The notes under the pieces are model-generated. The model saw nothing but the letters and a program-made list of their open reading frames with translations. It did not search any database and was not told the DNA's origin. This document shows positions 1 through 14,400 of a stretch of 64,000 nt of DNA, one piece after another. The position numbers were made by a program, and so were the translations under genes. The stretch is from Lucifuga dentata (Eukaryota > Chordata > Actinopteri > Ophidiiformes > Bythitidae). The stretch is from positions 145,405-209,404 of the forward strand of contig VXCM01001342.1 in the NCBI GenBank assembly GCA_014773175.1, in the 5' to 3' direction. Positions within the stretch are counted from its first letter, which is position 1, and each line of letters begins with the position of its first letter.

Positions 1-790
1 ATTTTATGACCCATCATGCACCCAAAGATTTTCCTCTGCCAAACTGCTCGATATCTGTCGTTCTTCACGGAGAAAAATTGGGGATGTGGCATTTGCTGCC
101 TACGCGCTCAAACTATGGAACAATCTACCACAAAATATTAGAGAAGCAAAGTCAATGGTCACTTTTAAAAGATTATTAAAGACATGCTTTTTTAACTGCG
201 CATACAGCTGGTGTTCTCACATACAGTCAAGTTTTTTACAGTATATCTAGAAAGTTTTCTTGGACATTCTTGACTTTTCTCTTCACCTGTCTCTTTCTCT
301 CTCTCTGTATCTTGGTTGGTCTGTCTGTCTATCTCTCCTCTCTCTCTCCCTCCTCCCTCTTTATCTCTCTCTCTCTGTCTCTTTTTGTTTGGTGTGTGAT
401 CCATTTTGTTCTGTTCTTTATATTTACATGGTTTTATATTTGCATAATCCTCCTGTTATGTTTTATAGTTTTATGCCTTTGTAATGCCTTTTGTGCCTTT
501 TTTATGCCTATGTAATTTGTCTGTTTCCCCACCTATGGCTCCAGTTGCACATCCAGCCGTTTGAGGAGAGGAAATCTCCATTTGAATTTCCTCTCCCAGA
601 GTTTCTTTCGTTTTTTTCCTCCTTATAATAAAGTTTTTTTTAGGGATTTTTTCGTAGTCTTCCTAGAGTGCTTGGGCTGGGTCGGGAACCATTAATTGTG
701 GGGTCTATAAAGCCCTCTGAACCATTATATTGTGATATTGAGCTATACAAAAAAAAAAAAAAAAAAAAAAAAAACATGACTTGACTTGAC
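1..790 (+). mobile_element. L2/Maui-like LINE: ORF2 C-terminus plus 3' tail, antisense in a dnah6 intron
   Basis: Plus-strand codons from base 2 to 250 read as the C-terminal end of a non-LTR retrotransposon ORF2, with the hallmark block FAAYALKLWNNLPQNIREA followed by a TFKRLLKT segment and a stop. A roughly 520-bp 3' UTR follows, with CT-rich runs, a GGGTCTATAAAGCCCTCTGA motif close to the known fish L2 tail, an A-run (about 750-773) and a TGACTTGACTTGAC end. The element is cut by the left window edge. Confidence 0.8.
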
Positions 791-1063
791 GTTTATCAGC
801 CAGAATCACAGAAAAAAGAATGAGATCATTTCAACAATCAAACCTGAAGAAGTTATCCTCTAACCTGAAGCTCAGTTGGTTAGTGAGTGTGACTATGTGT
901 GCATTCTCGAGAACTTGATTATTAAAATGCATAAGTATGTATATGTATGTAGAAGAGTTCTTCAGCAATGGGATAGTCCTCAATAACTGAATTTTGTCTC
1001 TATAACTGAATGCATGTGTGCATGTGTGTTAGCGTATGTAAGAATATGATGTGTTTTTCTGAC

Positions 1064-1620
1064 CCAGCCATCACCAGGACAGACTTGACAGCTCTCATGC
1101 CAAAGTCATAGTGGTCCTGCTGCGAGAGCTGCTCAGAGCAAAGCTTGTACATCTGGGTCATCTTTCTGGCCAAGACCTTACTGGACTCAAATCCCTCTGA
1201 ATACAGAATTACCTGTTGGGGGAAAGATAGAGAGACATCAAGGAGGAGACAGAGATAATGGTAGCGATAGAGATGGAGATTCAGATAGAAATCGATATAG
1301 ACATTGACAGGCACAGAGATGGAGATAGAGGAAAAAGTAAAAGCTACATCATTAGTCAAGAAAACAGCAAGCACAGAAAAAAGGCACTTGCACAGCCTGT
1401 TACCTCAGCAATGAGGGCATAGTTTGGCACCATCATGGCTATGGGCCTAAAGAGAGCTTTGAGGTTGTCAGGTAGCTCGGTCCTTCCAGCATAGCCTGGG
1501 TTCATTGTGATGAAAGCTGCACAGGACCTCACGAGTTTGATATCACGGCCCTCAAATACAAACCTAGATAGCTGCATACCATAGAGAGAGAAATTATGAA
1601 AATATGTTGTTTGTGTGTGA

Positions 1621-1698
<78 letters not shown>

Positions 1699-3960
1699 AC
1701 AACTACAGATTATGTACGGCAATGACTTATGGACCTAATCAATTTCCATCTTAACTGATTGTAAATAACTGTGATCTGTTCTATCTTGCTCTCTAGTTAA
1801 TCATCCGTCTTAATCTATTCTTTGGAGAATACACTAATGCAACCTTACTGACTGGCTATTTACAACTCTGCTATTATTGCAATGTGCTTTGTAAAAGGCC
1901 ATAATATAAATATTGCACATAGAATTCATTGCCATTAATTTACATGAACTATATCATTGATGTTGTGTAACAATAAATCAGCAACAATGTGATTTTGATA
2001 ATGTGTTCAAAGATAAAAACAACCTTTTATTGCATTGTCAAGGACTATATCTTGGTGTTGACATTTCAGCATAACAGAATGAGCGTCTTAGCTCTTCTTA
2101 AGCACAGTGTCTTGGGAGCAGTGAAAAAAATCTGCTCTGTGTGTGTCTACAAGTGGATCTGTGCACCTATATAGTTGTGTGGGAGTGTCACTATGTTTGT
2201 GTGCACAAGCATATACCTTAGCTGCTTTAGCATTCCGTATGGTTATAAGCTGCTGAGCAATGACAGACAACACCTCAATGTCAATTCGGTTAAATTCATC
2301 AAAACAACACCAAGATCCTGACTGAGCAAGACCACTGAAGAAGCGACCCATCATCTGAAAGAGAGAAGGGCAAAAGAGAATGGAAAAGATAGTGAATTGT
2401 CACTGTATTTAGATTCACTGTATTTTCATTAAATACAGTGAATCTTTTTTTAAATATTGTGCGAATGTTAAGGAAATAAATACCACTGTTCAAATTGATA
2501 AATATCACCTGAAGTACTAAAGAAACATGGGCAGGGAGTGTTAAATCTTTCCATATTATTGGCCAAAGCAAAACTAATTCACAGAATGCTGTTGCCCAGC
2601 TAAATTAAAACCTTGGTCATCTCTAATACAGTGCAACAGTCTGCTGCAGTAACAACGAGTATTTACAAACAAAGAGAATGGATTTTCCAGCTGGGTTCCA
2701 GCGTGTGCTTCCTGCTCTGTCTTCAGCCTCACTGCAGTACATGACAAACTGTTATCTAACATCAAATTGAAATGCACTGTGTCCTAAGGCTAATAACCCA
2801 GTTTAGGCTTATATGCACTGGATACAATACCCACTATTGGATCAGTACATAATCAATGCTATTGAGTTGTGATGGATAAAGTAGCACTAAGATACAACTT
2901 GCAGAAGAAAAGCTTAATCATATAAGAAAGAATGAAATTCAGCTTAACACTGCTGCAGCAGAGCTCTGCTCTAAGGCTCTGTCTATCGGTGCTTTAAATG
3001 GCACAGGGCATGTGGTTTCACTACTTTTGCTGTAGTGCCATCCAATGGTATCAAGCAGTGAGTACAGTGAAAATGAGGTACAGGAAGACCTCCACAACTA
3101 GATCACACATAGCAAAAACACACTGATAGTTAAAGTTATAGGAACAATGGGAGATTGAGTATTGGTTTCCATGGAGTTGAAAAAGTGGGGGAAAGAAAAC
3201 GGCAAAAAAAAAAAGAAGGAATAAATTATGAAGTAATTTACATGCCAACAAGCAAAAGAAACTGACAAACAATACAAAAAAAAAAAAAAAAAAAAAGATG
3301 GCCAGATGGGAGACAAAGAAAATGGTGCTCCTCATGGCTGACCTTGTAGTCGAGTCCTTCAGAACAGTTGAAGACGACACACTGAATAGCCAGGGCTTTG
3401 GCTAGATCTTTGGTGGTCTCTGTTTTGCCTGTTCCTGCCGGCCCAGCTGGAGCTCCTCCTAAATCCAACTGGAGAGCCCCCATCAGACACAAATAGCAAC
3501 GGTCCTACACATACAGACAGGGAGAGAGATACAGGACAGGAGGGAAGAGTGCATTAATGGCTGTTTCAGAAAAACTGATAAAATCAATGCATTCTACAGG
3601 CTACAACACCACTGTGCATAAGCTCAGGGGTTTATTAGCTTGTGTATTGATTGTGTTTCATAGGTTAGCCATCATTAATACCAGTAGATTGTGTCTCATT
3701 CTGTATTAAGGTTACATATATCTTATGCTGAACAGATATTTGCCGTCCAATCAGAAACATGTATTTTCCAAGGCCATGGTATAACATGCTGTATTCTGTG
3801 CTACCGTAAGTGGTGTGATGACAAGTCGAGGACAGGCTCCCAGGTATTCATAGCCATAAACATATCTGGAGAGAGCCATAGTAGCTACACAGTTGTCCAA
3901 ATCAACATCCCAGTAATAACGTAGCTGTCTTTGCCATTCAAAGTTAGAGCTGGAATCCAC
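1064..3960 (-). CDS. dnah6: dnah6 exons 30-34, AAA1 ATPase module
   Basis: AAA1 is the main ATP-hydrolysing site of dynein. Exon 3805-3960 carries [15 protein letters not shown] and the [16 protein letters not shown] entry. Exon 3343-3504 carries the Walker A P-loop [18 protein letters not shown] (residues ~1410-1427). Exon 2217-2354 carries Walker [12 protein letters not shown] (Asp-Glu at ~1462-1463). Exon 1404-1571 carries the sensor-I and arginine-rich region [17 protein letters not shown]. Exon 1064-1212 continues with [17 protein letters not shown] and ends in phase 2. Catalytic residues are intact, so the allele looks functional as far as seen. Confidence 0.95.
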
Positions 3961-5542
3961 CTGTAAAAAAACAAAACAAAAACAAATTTAAAGTAAAGAG
4001 ACCATACAGTCCTTTCTGATCACCTGACCATGGAAATACAGAGCGTACACCTGCACCATCATAACTTGCCAAGACTGACATAAGGACAAGGATATAATTT
4101 TTTCTAAGATTATTATTATTATTATTATTATTAATTTAAGTGGCCATACCTTATAAACTGTACCTTGTACTGCCTGTACTTTTACGTAATCAGCAACAAC
4201 CAACTCAGCTGAACAAACTGAGATGAAATATGTGTACACGGTGTTCAAATTATGGGAGAAAGTGTTTGGTCTGTGTTGAATGAAAAATGTGTGATTTTAG
4301 ATACTCTGGAAGTGAAATGCAGACTGAGAGTCAATCCCCTTGCTTCAACTGTCATTATCAAAAAAACCTGTCACTGAGATTTTTTCATTTTGAGCGAAAG
4401 GAAGCATATGTAAACTGTATAATGAATAATTCATATATAATTTGTGTGTGAATATCACCTTGGGTTCTTGGAAAAGACTTCTGAAACAGTCAAGCAGAAA
4501 TCAAACATATCAAAAAAGTTCAAGTGTGGAAACCTGTTTAAAATTTACAACAAGTTTCAAGTTCCAAGTGTGACTATTTTCTGGGAAAAATGAGTAAGCT
4601 TGAGCATACTGTGAAACCCTTCAGCATTATGCTCTATGGGTCCAGAAATTCATGTTTTTGTGAATTTTGTAAAACTTTTTAATTGGATCACAGCCAAAAC
4701 TCATTTGCATTATGATGCATCTTTTAATGTACATGTGGAATGCATACATTATAATGCACCAAATCATTCTAACAGTCTGATCCTGTAAGATAACAGCACA
4801 CTTTGCTTTGCTAAACTAGCAGTGTTCTATTTCTGTGTCATCATACCTTCTGGTGCACTAGCTCAGTGACAATGTCTCTGGCATGGACATCAGTGGTGAT
4901 GAGGGCAGTAATGATATTACGGTGCAAAGTGGGAAGGTGTCCTCGCACCAATGCTGCCAGGGCATTCAGCCTCTGTAATACACACACACAAGCACGCACA
5001 CACACACACACACACACACACGCACAAATACACACAAATACAGACAGACACGCACACACATAGTCTTAGGTTACAAAGTTTAAAGTTGTTGGACAAATAC
5101 AAAATATAATTTTGTAAAATAAAACATATAATTAAATTAGTTAAACATATCATAAAGAATAAAGCAAGGGAATGTAGTAATTATGGTCCGGTTTTCTTCC
5201 ATAGTTCAATGATATTTAAGTGAACTGGAAGCCCTAAAATCCTCAAAGTGTGAATGAAGGAGTGAATGAGTTTGTCTGCATGCCCTACGATTGACTGGTG
5301 ACCTGTCCAAAGTGAACCCAGTCCAATAAATGCTAGGATAGGTTCCAGTCCCCTGCAGCCCTGCATAAGATATGCAGGTAAATAGAATAGATGCATGGAG
5401 TAATTAGTGCAGTTTACATCAAAGCTGATGAGCTCAAACTTCTGCAGGGCAGCACATCGGTTATGGCCTCCCTCTAAGCAGGCAACTACTTCCTTGCACC
5501 ACATCAGTTGTGAGATGGTCAGCACCACCTGTTGGACAGACA

Positions 5543-5588
<46 letters not shown>

Positions 5589-6251
5589 ATAGTTATATCA
5601 GTGTAAAACTACAAAAATCATTTGAAAAAGCTTGTTAAAGGACCATGCCAGTGGTTTTGCATGTTTGAGCTCAATATACAGTATACATCCCACATACACA
5701 TTACAATGCTCTCCACAAATATGGGCACCGTTGGTAAATAAAAGCAAAATGGGCTGTGAAAAAAATTTCTTTGTTTATCCTCTTGATTTTTCATTCAAAA
5801 TATTAACAAAAATAAAACCTTTAATTAAGATAAAATAGTTGAAAGGATAAAGGAATTCTTATCGTGAAACAAATATTTTTCTCAATCAGCCTAGAAGAGG
5901 ACATATGTCTATATTGACCACAATGAGGATGATGGCTCGAATGGCCAAAGAATCTTCAAGGATCACAGCTGGAGAATTGCAGATGTACTGTAAGTTGGAT
6001 CTTGGGGTCAGAAAGTCTCCAAAACTATGATCAGATGCCACTGATTGAGAAAAATATTTTTTTTGTGTGTTAATTTATTTTTCCTTTCAGTTATTTTACT
6101 TTAATTAAATCAATGTGTAGTAATGCCATGGAATTTTCCAAAGCAAAATTAAAATGCTTAAGAGAGAAACTAAGTTACCAGTTCATAAGGTACAGTACAC
6201 CTTTACAATGTAATGCAATGTATGATGCTAATGTTAATGTTAATGTTAATA

Positions 6252-6315
<64 letters not shown>

Positions 6316-8219
6316 AGTACCTGTGATGGATATCCAGCCATCATCCATTCCTCCCGAGACTTCACCTGGTAGCCTGAAATGGCAGCCTTGCTAAGACGTC
6401 GTAGTGAGAAGAACATGGCCTCCTCCACCTTGCCAAGCCAGTCTTCCACATTGCCTTGTGCCTTCAGACCTTTAGTCAAACCCACCTACTCTTACATACA
6501 GAAAAGCAATATTATTGGGATTTATTAATTACACTTGCAGATTCTTCTTATTATACTGTAGATATATGGAAAGTCATGTTTCTAGTATTTACTGCGCTGA
6601 GATTTAAAATTTAAAAAAACAAAAATATTTAAGAGTACATGCTTTACAGCTAATTCCAACTGGTGTGGTGTGGTGTGGTGTGGTGTGGTGTGGTGTGGTG
6701 TGGTGCAGTGTGGTGTGGTATAAGCCAAAGCTGACCTTTTCTCCTTCAGGAGAGACCATATTGAGGATATTGTTGCTATAGACTGTCTCCTGCTCTCCAG
6801 CATGCAGCACAGGTCCTGTAGCTGTGGCAGGTGGTTGCGGCAGCACAGCAAACTCTAGGCGCACAATGGCATCAAAACACTTCCTGAGATGCGGCTGCAC
6901 CGCCTGGGGATTTCTTGTCTGGGCCAAGATCTTTAGCAGCTCATCATTAGATAAGAAGTAGAACCTGGAAGGATCAGAAAATAGATTCTAATATTACACA
7001 TCATCCATAGTAAATAAATGGTTCAGCAGAGAATGCAGAGCATCACACAATAAGAAAAAAACCTAAACTTACTGTAGCTTTATGAAGAATTCTTTTGTAA
7101 AAAAATAACATAAAACAATTAGTCGAGAAGGATAAAAAGAAAACCAAGTATGTGTATACCTGGGGAAGATTACTCTCTTTGACTCCAGGTATTCCTCCAG
7201 GCACTTTTGTATCTGTTCTAAAAGAGCATTGTTGGCCTGAAGGCTTTCAAGTAGTCCTGTGTATGAAAAAAAGAGGCCAGGGTTATGGAGTGTGCTCTCT
7301 TCTCTTCTTAATTATTGGTACACATTCTGTATGGTTTCTTACCAGGCTGTGTGGCTGCTTTAAGGGCACTAGGCATCTTACTGAGATTGAACATGATCTC
7401 CTTCCAGGATCTGTCCACTTTTATAAACATCTTGGATTCAGCAGGCAGCTGCCTCTTGATGTCTGGGGCCACAAAGATACTCTCAAGGTACAGCCAGTTC
7501 CTTTGGCATGTCAGCCACTCATCCTGGAAAATATATGGTGCAAAAGGGGAAGAGAGAGAAAAGAAGAATAGAAAGATGAGATGAAGACAGATGGGACAAA
7601 AGATGGAAGAAGTAGAGAAAACATAATGGAGGAGAGTCAGGGATAAACAGAGGCATTTTTAAGAGATAAACAAGCATTTTAAAAATATATAGAAAGAATC
7701 AAACTGTCTAAATAGTGAAACAAAGTTTCATCAACATTTCTATGGTTAGTTTTTCTTCACGCAAACTGAAATACAGAACTTGATATACATTGAAACTGCT
7801 TTTTTATTGTATTTTGTTTTGACAGGGTATGAAGGTGCAGTATGCAGTTTGTCTTGTTTTGTGCAGCCACTAGAGAGAGCCAGTGTGTAACACTTGAGCT
7901 CATTCCAGTGAAAACCTGTTCATTAGACATCTCTCCATGCAAACATTAGTTAGTGTTAAGTGTTTGCAGCTACATTTAAAAATACTGCATTGTATTGTAT
8001 TGTGTCCTGTTTCAACCCCTCACGATTGTTTGACTGAAGAGCATCAGCTTTTTCTGCAGTTTGTCCACTTTGGGTTTGATGGGGCCAACATAGCGAGAAG
8101 ATGCCACTGTAGCCACATTGATAACACTGTCATCCAGGAGAACCTTCAAAAGTCACAAAAAATATAATTACACCTTTGTCAATACTGAAACACTGCTAGT
8201 GTGTTAAAACTGTCTATGT

Positions 8220-8254
<35 letters not shown>

Positions 8255-8403
8255 ATGTGCACACATTGAACTGCATGTATGTTACTACCTGGACATCATC
8301 CATGGGTCCCAAGATGAAGACATCTTTGGAGTCCCCATACGGTAACACATTTAAGTCTGTGGCCTTCCACAAGTCATCCACCTGCATGGGGGGGAAGGAG
8401 AGA

Positions 8404-8449
<46 letters not shown>

Positions 8450-11400
8450 ATACAAGTACAGATTATGTATGGTAATGACTTATGGACCTAATCAGTTTCC
8501 ATCTTAAATATTGTAAATGATTGTGAGAGGCAGATTGCAGAGGTTAGACAGTGAACACCATGGGTAAATGGTACAGTGGGTACACAGTATGGTCTTGATT
8601 GGCTAACTGATATTTATTTAGGGCTGTTAGGGCTGTGATGGTTTTGCCTGCACCTAATGCTGGGAAAGTTAAAAAAAAAAAAAAAAANAAAAAAAAAAAA
8701 AAAAAATCTCTTGCCATTACTTATTACTCTCCTAAAATTGTAAAGAGATGACGTTACACTTCCTTTACACATTACTCAAAGAGGAAAGTAGTTATATTAG
8801 TTGTGATGTTGCTTTGACATTACTTTCTAAAAGTCATATCGTACCAATATTGATATCTTATAAATTACATGTTATGTATTTCCTTAATTACTTATTTATG
8901 GAACTATGGAACTTGTTGTTCATCACTGGTATGTCTCATTCCTTAGATGACTGTATCAATTATAAACTTTGTATATATAAACAGAAAACTTTATTTGCTG
9001 TTTGTTATTGCATCAATAGTGTAATGTGATTAATCGATGAACAGTTGATCATAAGATTACAGCTGAGTTTTAAAAAGGCAGAAATCTCTATATTTTTATG
9101 TCATTTTGTATACTGTATACTATAGTGTAGCCATTTCTTTAAAAAAAAAAAAAAAAAAANTAAAAAAAAAAAAAAAAAAAACTACTTGAAATATGTTTAA
9201 AATATCCATTTGATTTCATATGTGACCTCAAAATGACATAAGTAAAAACAACTTGTATACAAACATGTAGAGTTCACTTATTCAGTTTCTGAGGTAATGG
9301 ACATTCACTGTGGTAGCTTCCTTTCAACTTACCTTCTTTAAGATGGTCTCCACAGAAGCCTCTCCTGAAGCCTGTCCTGAAACCTAAAGGTCAAGAGCCG
9401 TGTCAGTCCTGTTTATCTTGGTCAGTCTTAAAGATACAGTATATTGTAAGTAATGTGGTTACATGTTATTTGTAACCATTTTGTGTATTTGTGTCCTCAT
9501 TATGAGAGAACAAATCTGGCTCTCGTTGTGAAGACTTTAGTCAGTTTTACTAACTGAAACAGGCAAGTATATATACTATTGTTGGTTTACAGTTACCCAG
9601 CCAATTTACCCAAAATTTAATGAAACATTTTCCTCTTACCAATTTTTCCTCTTTACCATCCATATAGTTTGAGTATGCCAAGGGTTTGAGACGTCTATTA
9701 CAGAAATGACTGCTGTCACCCTTATAAAATGTAAACATCACAGTGCTCTCTCTCTCTGAGCTGTAGGTCAGGGATGCTTACTGAGCCTGCATGATTAGCT
9801 TTGTACAAATTTCTAGAAGCTGTGGTCCACAACATTGCATGTTTTAAAATTGAGCAGACATTTCCAATTCTTTTTATATTTTGTGTCAAACATCCATTTA
9901 GAGTTAGAATTAACTTAGAGTAAGGCAGCAGCAGCTTCTTAGCAATTAGAAGGAACCTCGTCTGCACAAGTATATCAGGAGAGGCACATAGTGCACAGTA
10001 TCTATACGTATTTATGTATTACCTCATGGATCTGTGCACTATAGGAGAAGATGTTGAGCTCCTTTAAATCAGCCAGACTGAGCTGGTTCTCACTCAGACT
10101 GAGCTCAGCTGGCGTCTCCATAGTAGATGCCAGTGTCTCCCAGTGTCTGGGCTTCATACATGGATTACACAGATCGGTGATAACAGGAAGCTACAAGAAA
10201 ACATAAATATGATGTCATACAGCAACAAAACAAGCCAAGCACCCATTGGCTAAATCACCAATCCTTTTTTGCCATCCACAATTTGACATGTCATCATGTC
10301 AAGAAGAATTTGCCTAACTTTAATTTGCCATTTGTGCACAAACATACACCTCAACACCACTCCTTATATACTACTTTGTGCTACCTACAGTACCTGCTGC
10401 TTCATGATGTCCACCTTCTCCTTAAGACAAGGCACCATATTGTTACGTGGGAGGCCCTTCTCCAACTGGATGATACACTTGCTGTATTTGTTGACCTGTG
10501 TGTTCAGCTGTTCCAGGTCCAATTGCTCAAGGGTGCTCTACAGATGAATGAAAATGAATTAATACCATTCTTAGAAGACTCTTAGAAATGCAAAGGCAGT
10601 GGTGTGTGTACATGTCCATGTAAATGCATGTGCAGGCTGACACATAAATTGCAATGTGCACCTCACCTGCATCCATCCATCAAGTAAAGACTCCCATTCC
10701 TCTAGACAGTCCCACAGCAGGTGATTTAGCCCAATCTCTGCACTCAAATTCTCCAGTGACTCAAACTTGGTCACCGCCACCTAGATTCATCAGAGCATAG
10801 TTGGGAAAATAAATCTGGGTTTGAGTTAGGTGGTTGTTGTTGTTTTTGTTGTCATTTCTTTATTTATTATTATGGTTTGTATTTGTTTAGGAGGACTGAC
10901 TATGTCATTGATGTCACAATGATGGGCATCTAACCCCAAATGATAGAGAAAAACAGCACCTTAAAGTTCTTCTGGTAGGAAGTGTAGGTAGAGGCCTTGT
11001 CCTGTAGTTCATCTATAGAAATTCGTAAGTCCTCAAGCAGCAGACGCACTTCGGAGGCGTTTGAGTTGATGTCTAGAATTCGTGGATCCTACACAAAAAA
11101 AAAAATCCAGAAGATGTACAAGTAAAAAATGGAGAACTAACATGGATGCATTCTAAATAACAAGGCTGAGCATTAAAGTGTCCAATGTAACTCCATCCAA
11201 ACCATATACTTTGAGGTGGTTAGCAAAACAAATATGGAACTCTTTGTTTCTCATTTCCATTAACTTGCAGTGCTATCCATGTCAGCTTTTTCATTGTTGC
11301 ATTTGCTTTCAACTGACTTTAAAATGTTCAAGACTATTAGTCTTATACTGCAAAGTAAAAGAGCATCATAGTCTCAGTTTCATTACTGATGTTCTGGAAA

Positions 11401-14400
11401 TACAGTACATGGATGTCCCATGTCAGTCAATGACCTTACCACAATAAAACAGAGAGATGCCCTAAACATGCTACCAGCCATGATATAAAGTAATAAACTA
11501 TAATCAATGACGAGTCTGCATAACAAATTACAGAATATCTCTCTCATTACATGTTGGCAAATCCTGTATATGTACCTGTGACTTCAGCTTGATTTTTGCG
11601 ACCTCAGAGTTCAGCTTCTTAATGTCATTCTGCAGGGAGGTACAAAACTTGTCCATGCTGGAATCCCTCTCAGCCACTGCCCCATCTATAGTGCTGTTCA
11701 AGGATCTAATGGAAGATTGCAAGGTGTTGAAAACTGCAATGTCCTCAGGTGGCACGGGCACTGAGTACGTGCTGATCAGTGTGTACATCTGGCATACTAT
11801 CTCCTCCTGCTCTTCTATCACCTTGATCTGGTGAGAAGAGAGAAGATGGAGAGAAGATGAAGAGAAAAGACAGAGAATAGAGAAGAGAAGCAAAGAGAAC
11901 AGATGAGAATAGGAGAGGAGAGAAGAGAAGAGAAGAGAAGAGAAGAGAAGAGAAGAGAAACTCTGAAATGACTGGAATATAAACTGGAAGCTGTGTTCTT
12001 AGTCACAACAGCATTTGTAGAACAAATGCAGTCAAAAACAAGAATGGTTAAAGGAATGACTTGAAAGAAATGTATATGTCTTACCCTCTTACTTATCTCA
12101 TCCAGGAAAGTGAGGTAGTCAACAAACTCGACTGTGTCAGAGGGGATAAACTCTAACTTAAATTCTGCTTCAGATGCCTCAGCAATGACAGCATCCAGCA
12201 TCCTCTTAGCCCGCAGTGTGAGTATTCTGTTGATGACCTGAAGCAGAGAAAAAGGGATTAAGAGTTTATTCATTTAATTTATTCATAAATATTATTATTA
12301 TTACCATTTGAGCAATTATTTCTGCATCCCCTCAAGATTTTGACTACAATAACCATTAGATCTTTGGTTTTAATTTTTTTCCCCAACAATCTCACTCACT
12401 GAGGTTCAGATGTTGCTTATGTTTTCATTTCAATTACAACAGCAAGACAACAATTTGGTAGCCATGGTCAAAAACTCTTTATAATTCGTAACCTCTCAAA
12501 ATGTGTTTCTACGAATTTTCATGAAATATGGTTATACATCTGTGTATGTAACCTAGTCCTAACCTCCAGGCAGCGAAGAGGGGATGATACGAGCTTCCCT
12601 TTGAGTTGTGTAGTGGCCACAAGCAGTAAACCAAGATGTGTCTTCTGCTGGATGGCTAAGGCCTCTTTATGCTGACTGTGGTACACCCCCAGGGTTGTGT
12701 CAAAGAACGACACACCTGACAAAGGAAGTGGTCAACTTGCATTAATCTAACAGAACCATTATCATAATTTTATGACTCACCTCATGTAGTTAATATCACC
12801 ACCATTTGCTTACCATTTTCAGGTTTAGTTTTCCAATATCATTCCTTGTAAATACAAAGATCAGTATTTCTAAAGTTCTTACAACTGCATTACCTGTAGT
12901 GTAACTTTAACTTACCCAGTGATGTAACTTTCACTAAGCAATGCTTTTAAAATGGAGACAGCAATGTACAGTATATGCCATTGTAATTTATGAGCTCAAA
13001 CACAACGATATGGTCTTGTAAGGCAAAGGAAAGTTGAGATTTGTTTTCACCTGAACACAAAATTAAAATATTGTTTCCCCCTCCATACAGTTGTTAAAAA
13101 GGGTACTTTATTAACAACAAAAAAATGAACTGCTGTTTGTACTGTAAGAGGGAAATGTGTTAAAAACAACTGTTGCATATATTGACGACAGTATGTCACC
13201 ATGTTCACGTTGCTGCAGTGCATCCAGATCCAGACTCTCGTTTTCCTTGTAGAACAGCCGGAAGCTCTCAAACGTGCGCGAGTACACTCTTGCTGCATCA
13301 AAAGCAACATGGATTGATTCCTAAGAGCACAAAGGCAAGTTAGGCCCATTGTAAAGACTGGAAATTAGAAATCAAAAATTAATGTACAAGCCATATCTGA
13401 ATGTATACATCCTGTGACCTTGATGTTTTGGATGCTATTTTGAAGGTAGCTGTCATTCTCCAGAATGGATTTCAAACAGGGTCCATCGTCTCTTTTCTTC
13501 TTCTTCTTCTTCTTAACACAGACAATCAACTTCAATTTATATCTCCACAGTAGTTTTACTACATATTATACTTTTGATGCATAAACATTAGAATGTACAC
13601 ACTGGTGACTTTTTATATCTCTGGTAGGCTATGAGCTGGATGAATATATCAAAATCAGGATCTGATGCAAGTTTTTGAACTGACAACACTGTCTGCTGGA
13701 AGCATCCAATGGTTTCCGCAACAGTCTCCTGTGAAAATTAACAAAATGTTTACATGTGTGCATACACATGCAGATTTTGTCAAGGACTATTAAATAAATT
13801 TTTCAAGGGTGCAACAGTTCATACAAATTTAGAAGACATACCTGGAAGTTCTCTTCAGAGGGCTGGTAGGCCAGAGCATTTATATCCAGCATCAACTTTG
13901 TGATGAACATGGGTTTGACAGGAGCATTTTCTGAAAATGTTTCTGATTTCATAGACTAAAAATAAACACAGAAACACACACACACACACACACACACCAC
14001 AATTAACTAAAAACTGGACTGTGCTGGTTTGAGAACTTGAGATAAGAATTACAGTGGTTGCAGTACCATTACAGCATGACTGAATGAATGCCCAACCTTA
14101 TCCATCTCTTCCTCAACTATGACTGAGGTGAGCTCTGGCTGGTTCCAGCTCCGGATGAAGTCAGGGCTGGGAATGTTAACAACATGTTTTTGGAGTACAA
14201 CCAGTAGTCTGGCTACTGAATTCACCAGTAACATATGCATTGCATTGATGATCATATAGTCAACAACTCTGATGAAGCTGCACGGGTGGGAAACCGAGAA
14301 GAGTTATGTTAAGTTAATGTGATGTTTGTCTGTTTAAAAACTGTGACAGATTTTAAATGTGTATGTAGGCAGAAAGAGACAGGAAGCAAACAGAATGAAA

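Noticed and set aside
4841..5589. Several frames of Cys-Val or Thr-His repeats near CA/GT runs
   Set aside because: They are dinucleotide repeats in translation; the true dnah6 exons here are 4847-4972 and 5418-5528 on the minus strand.
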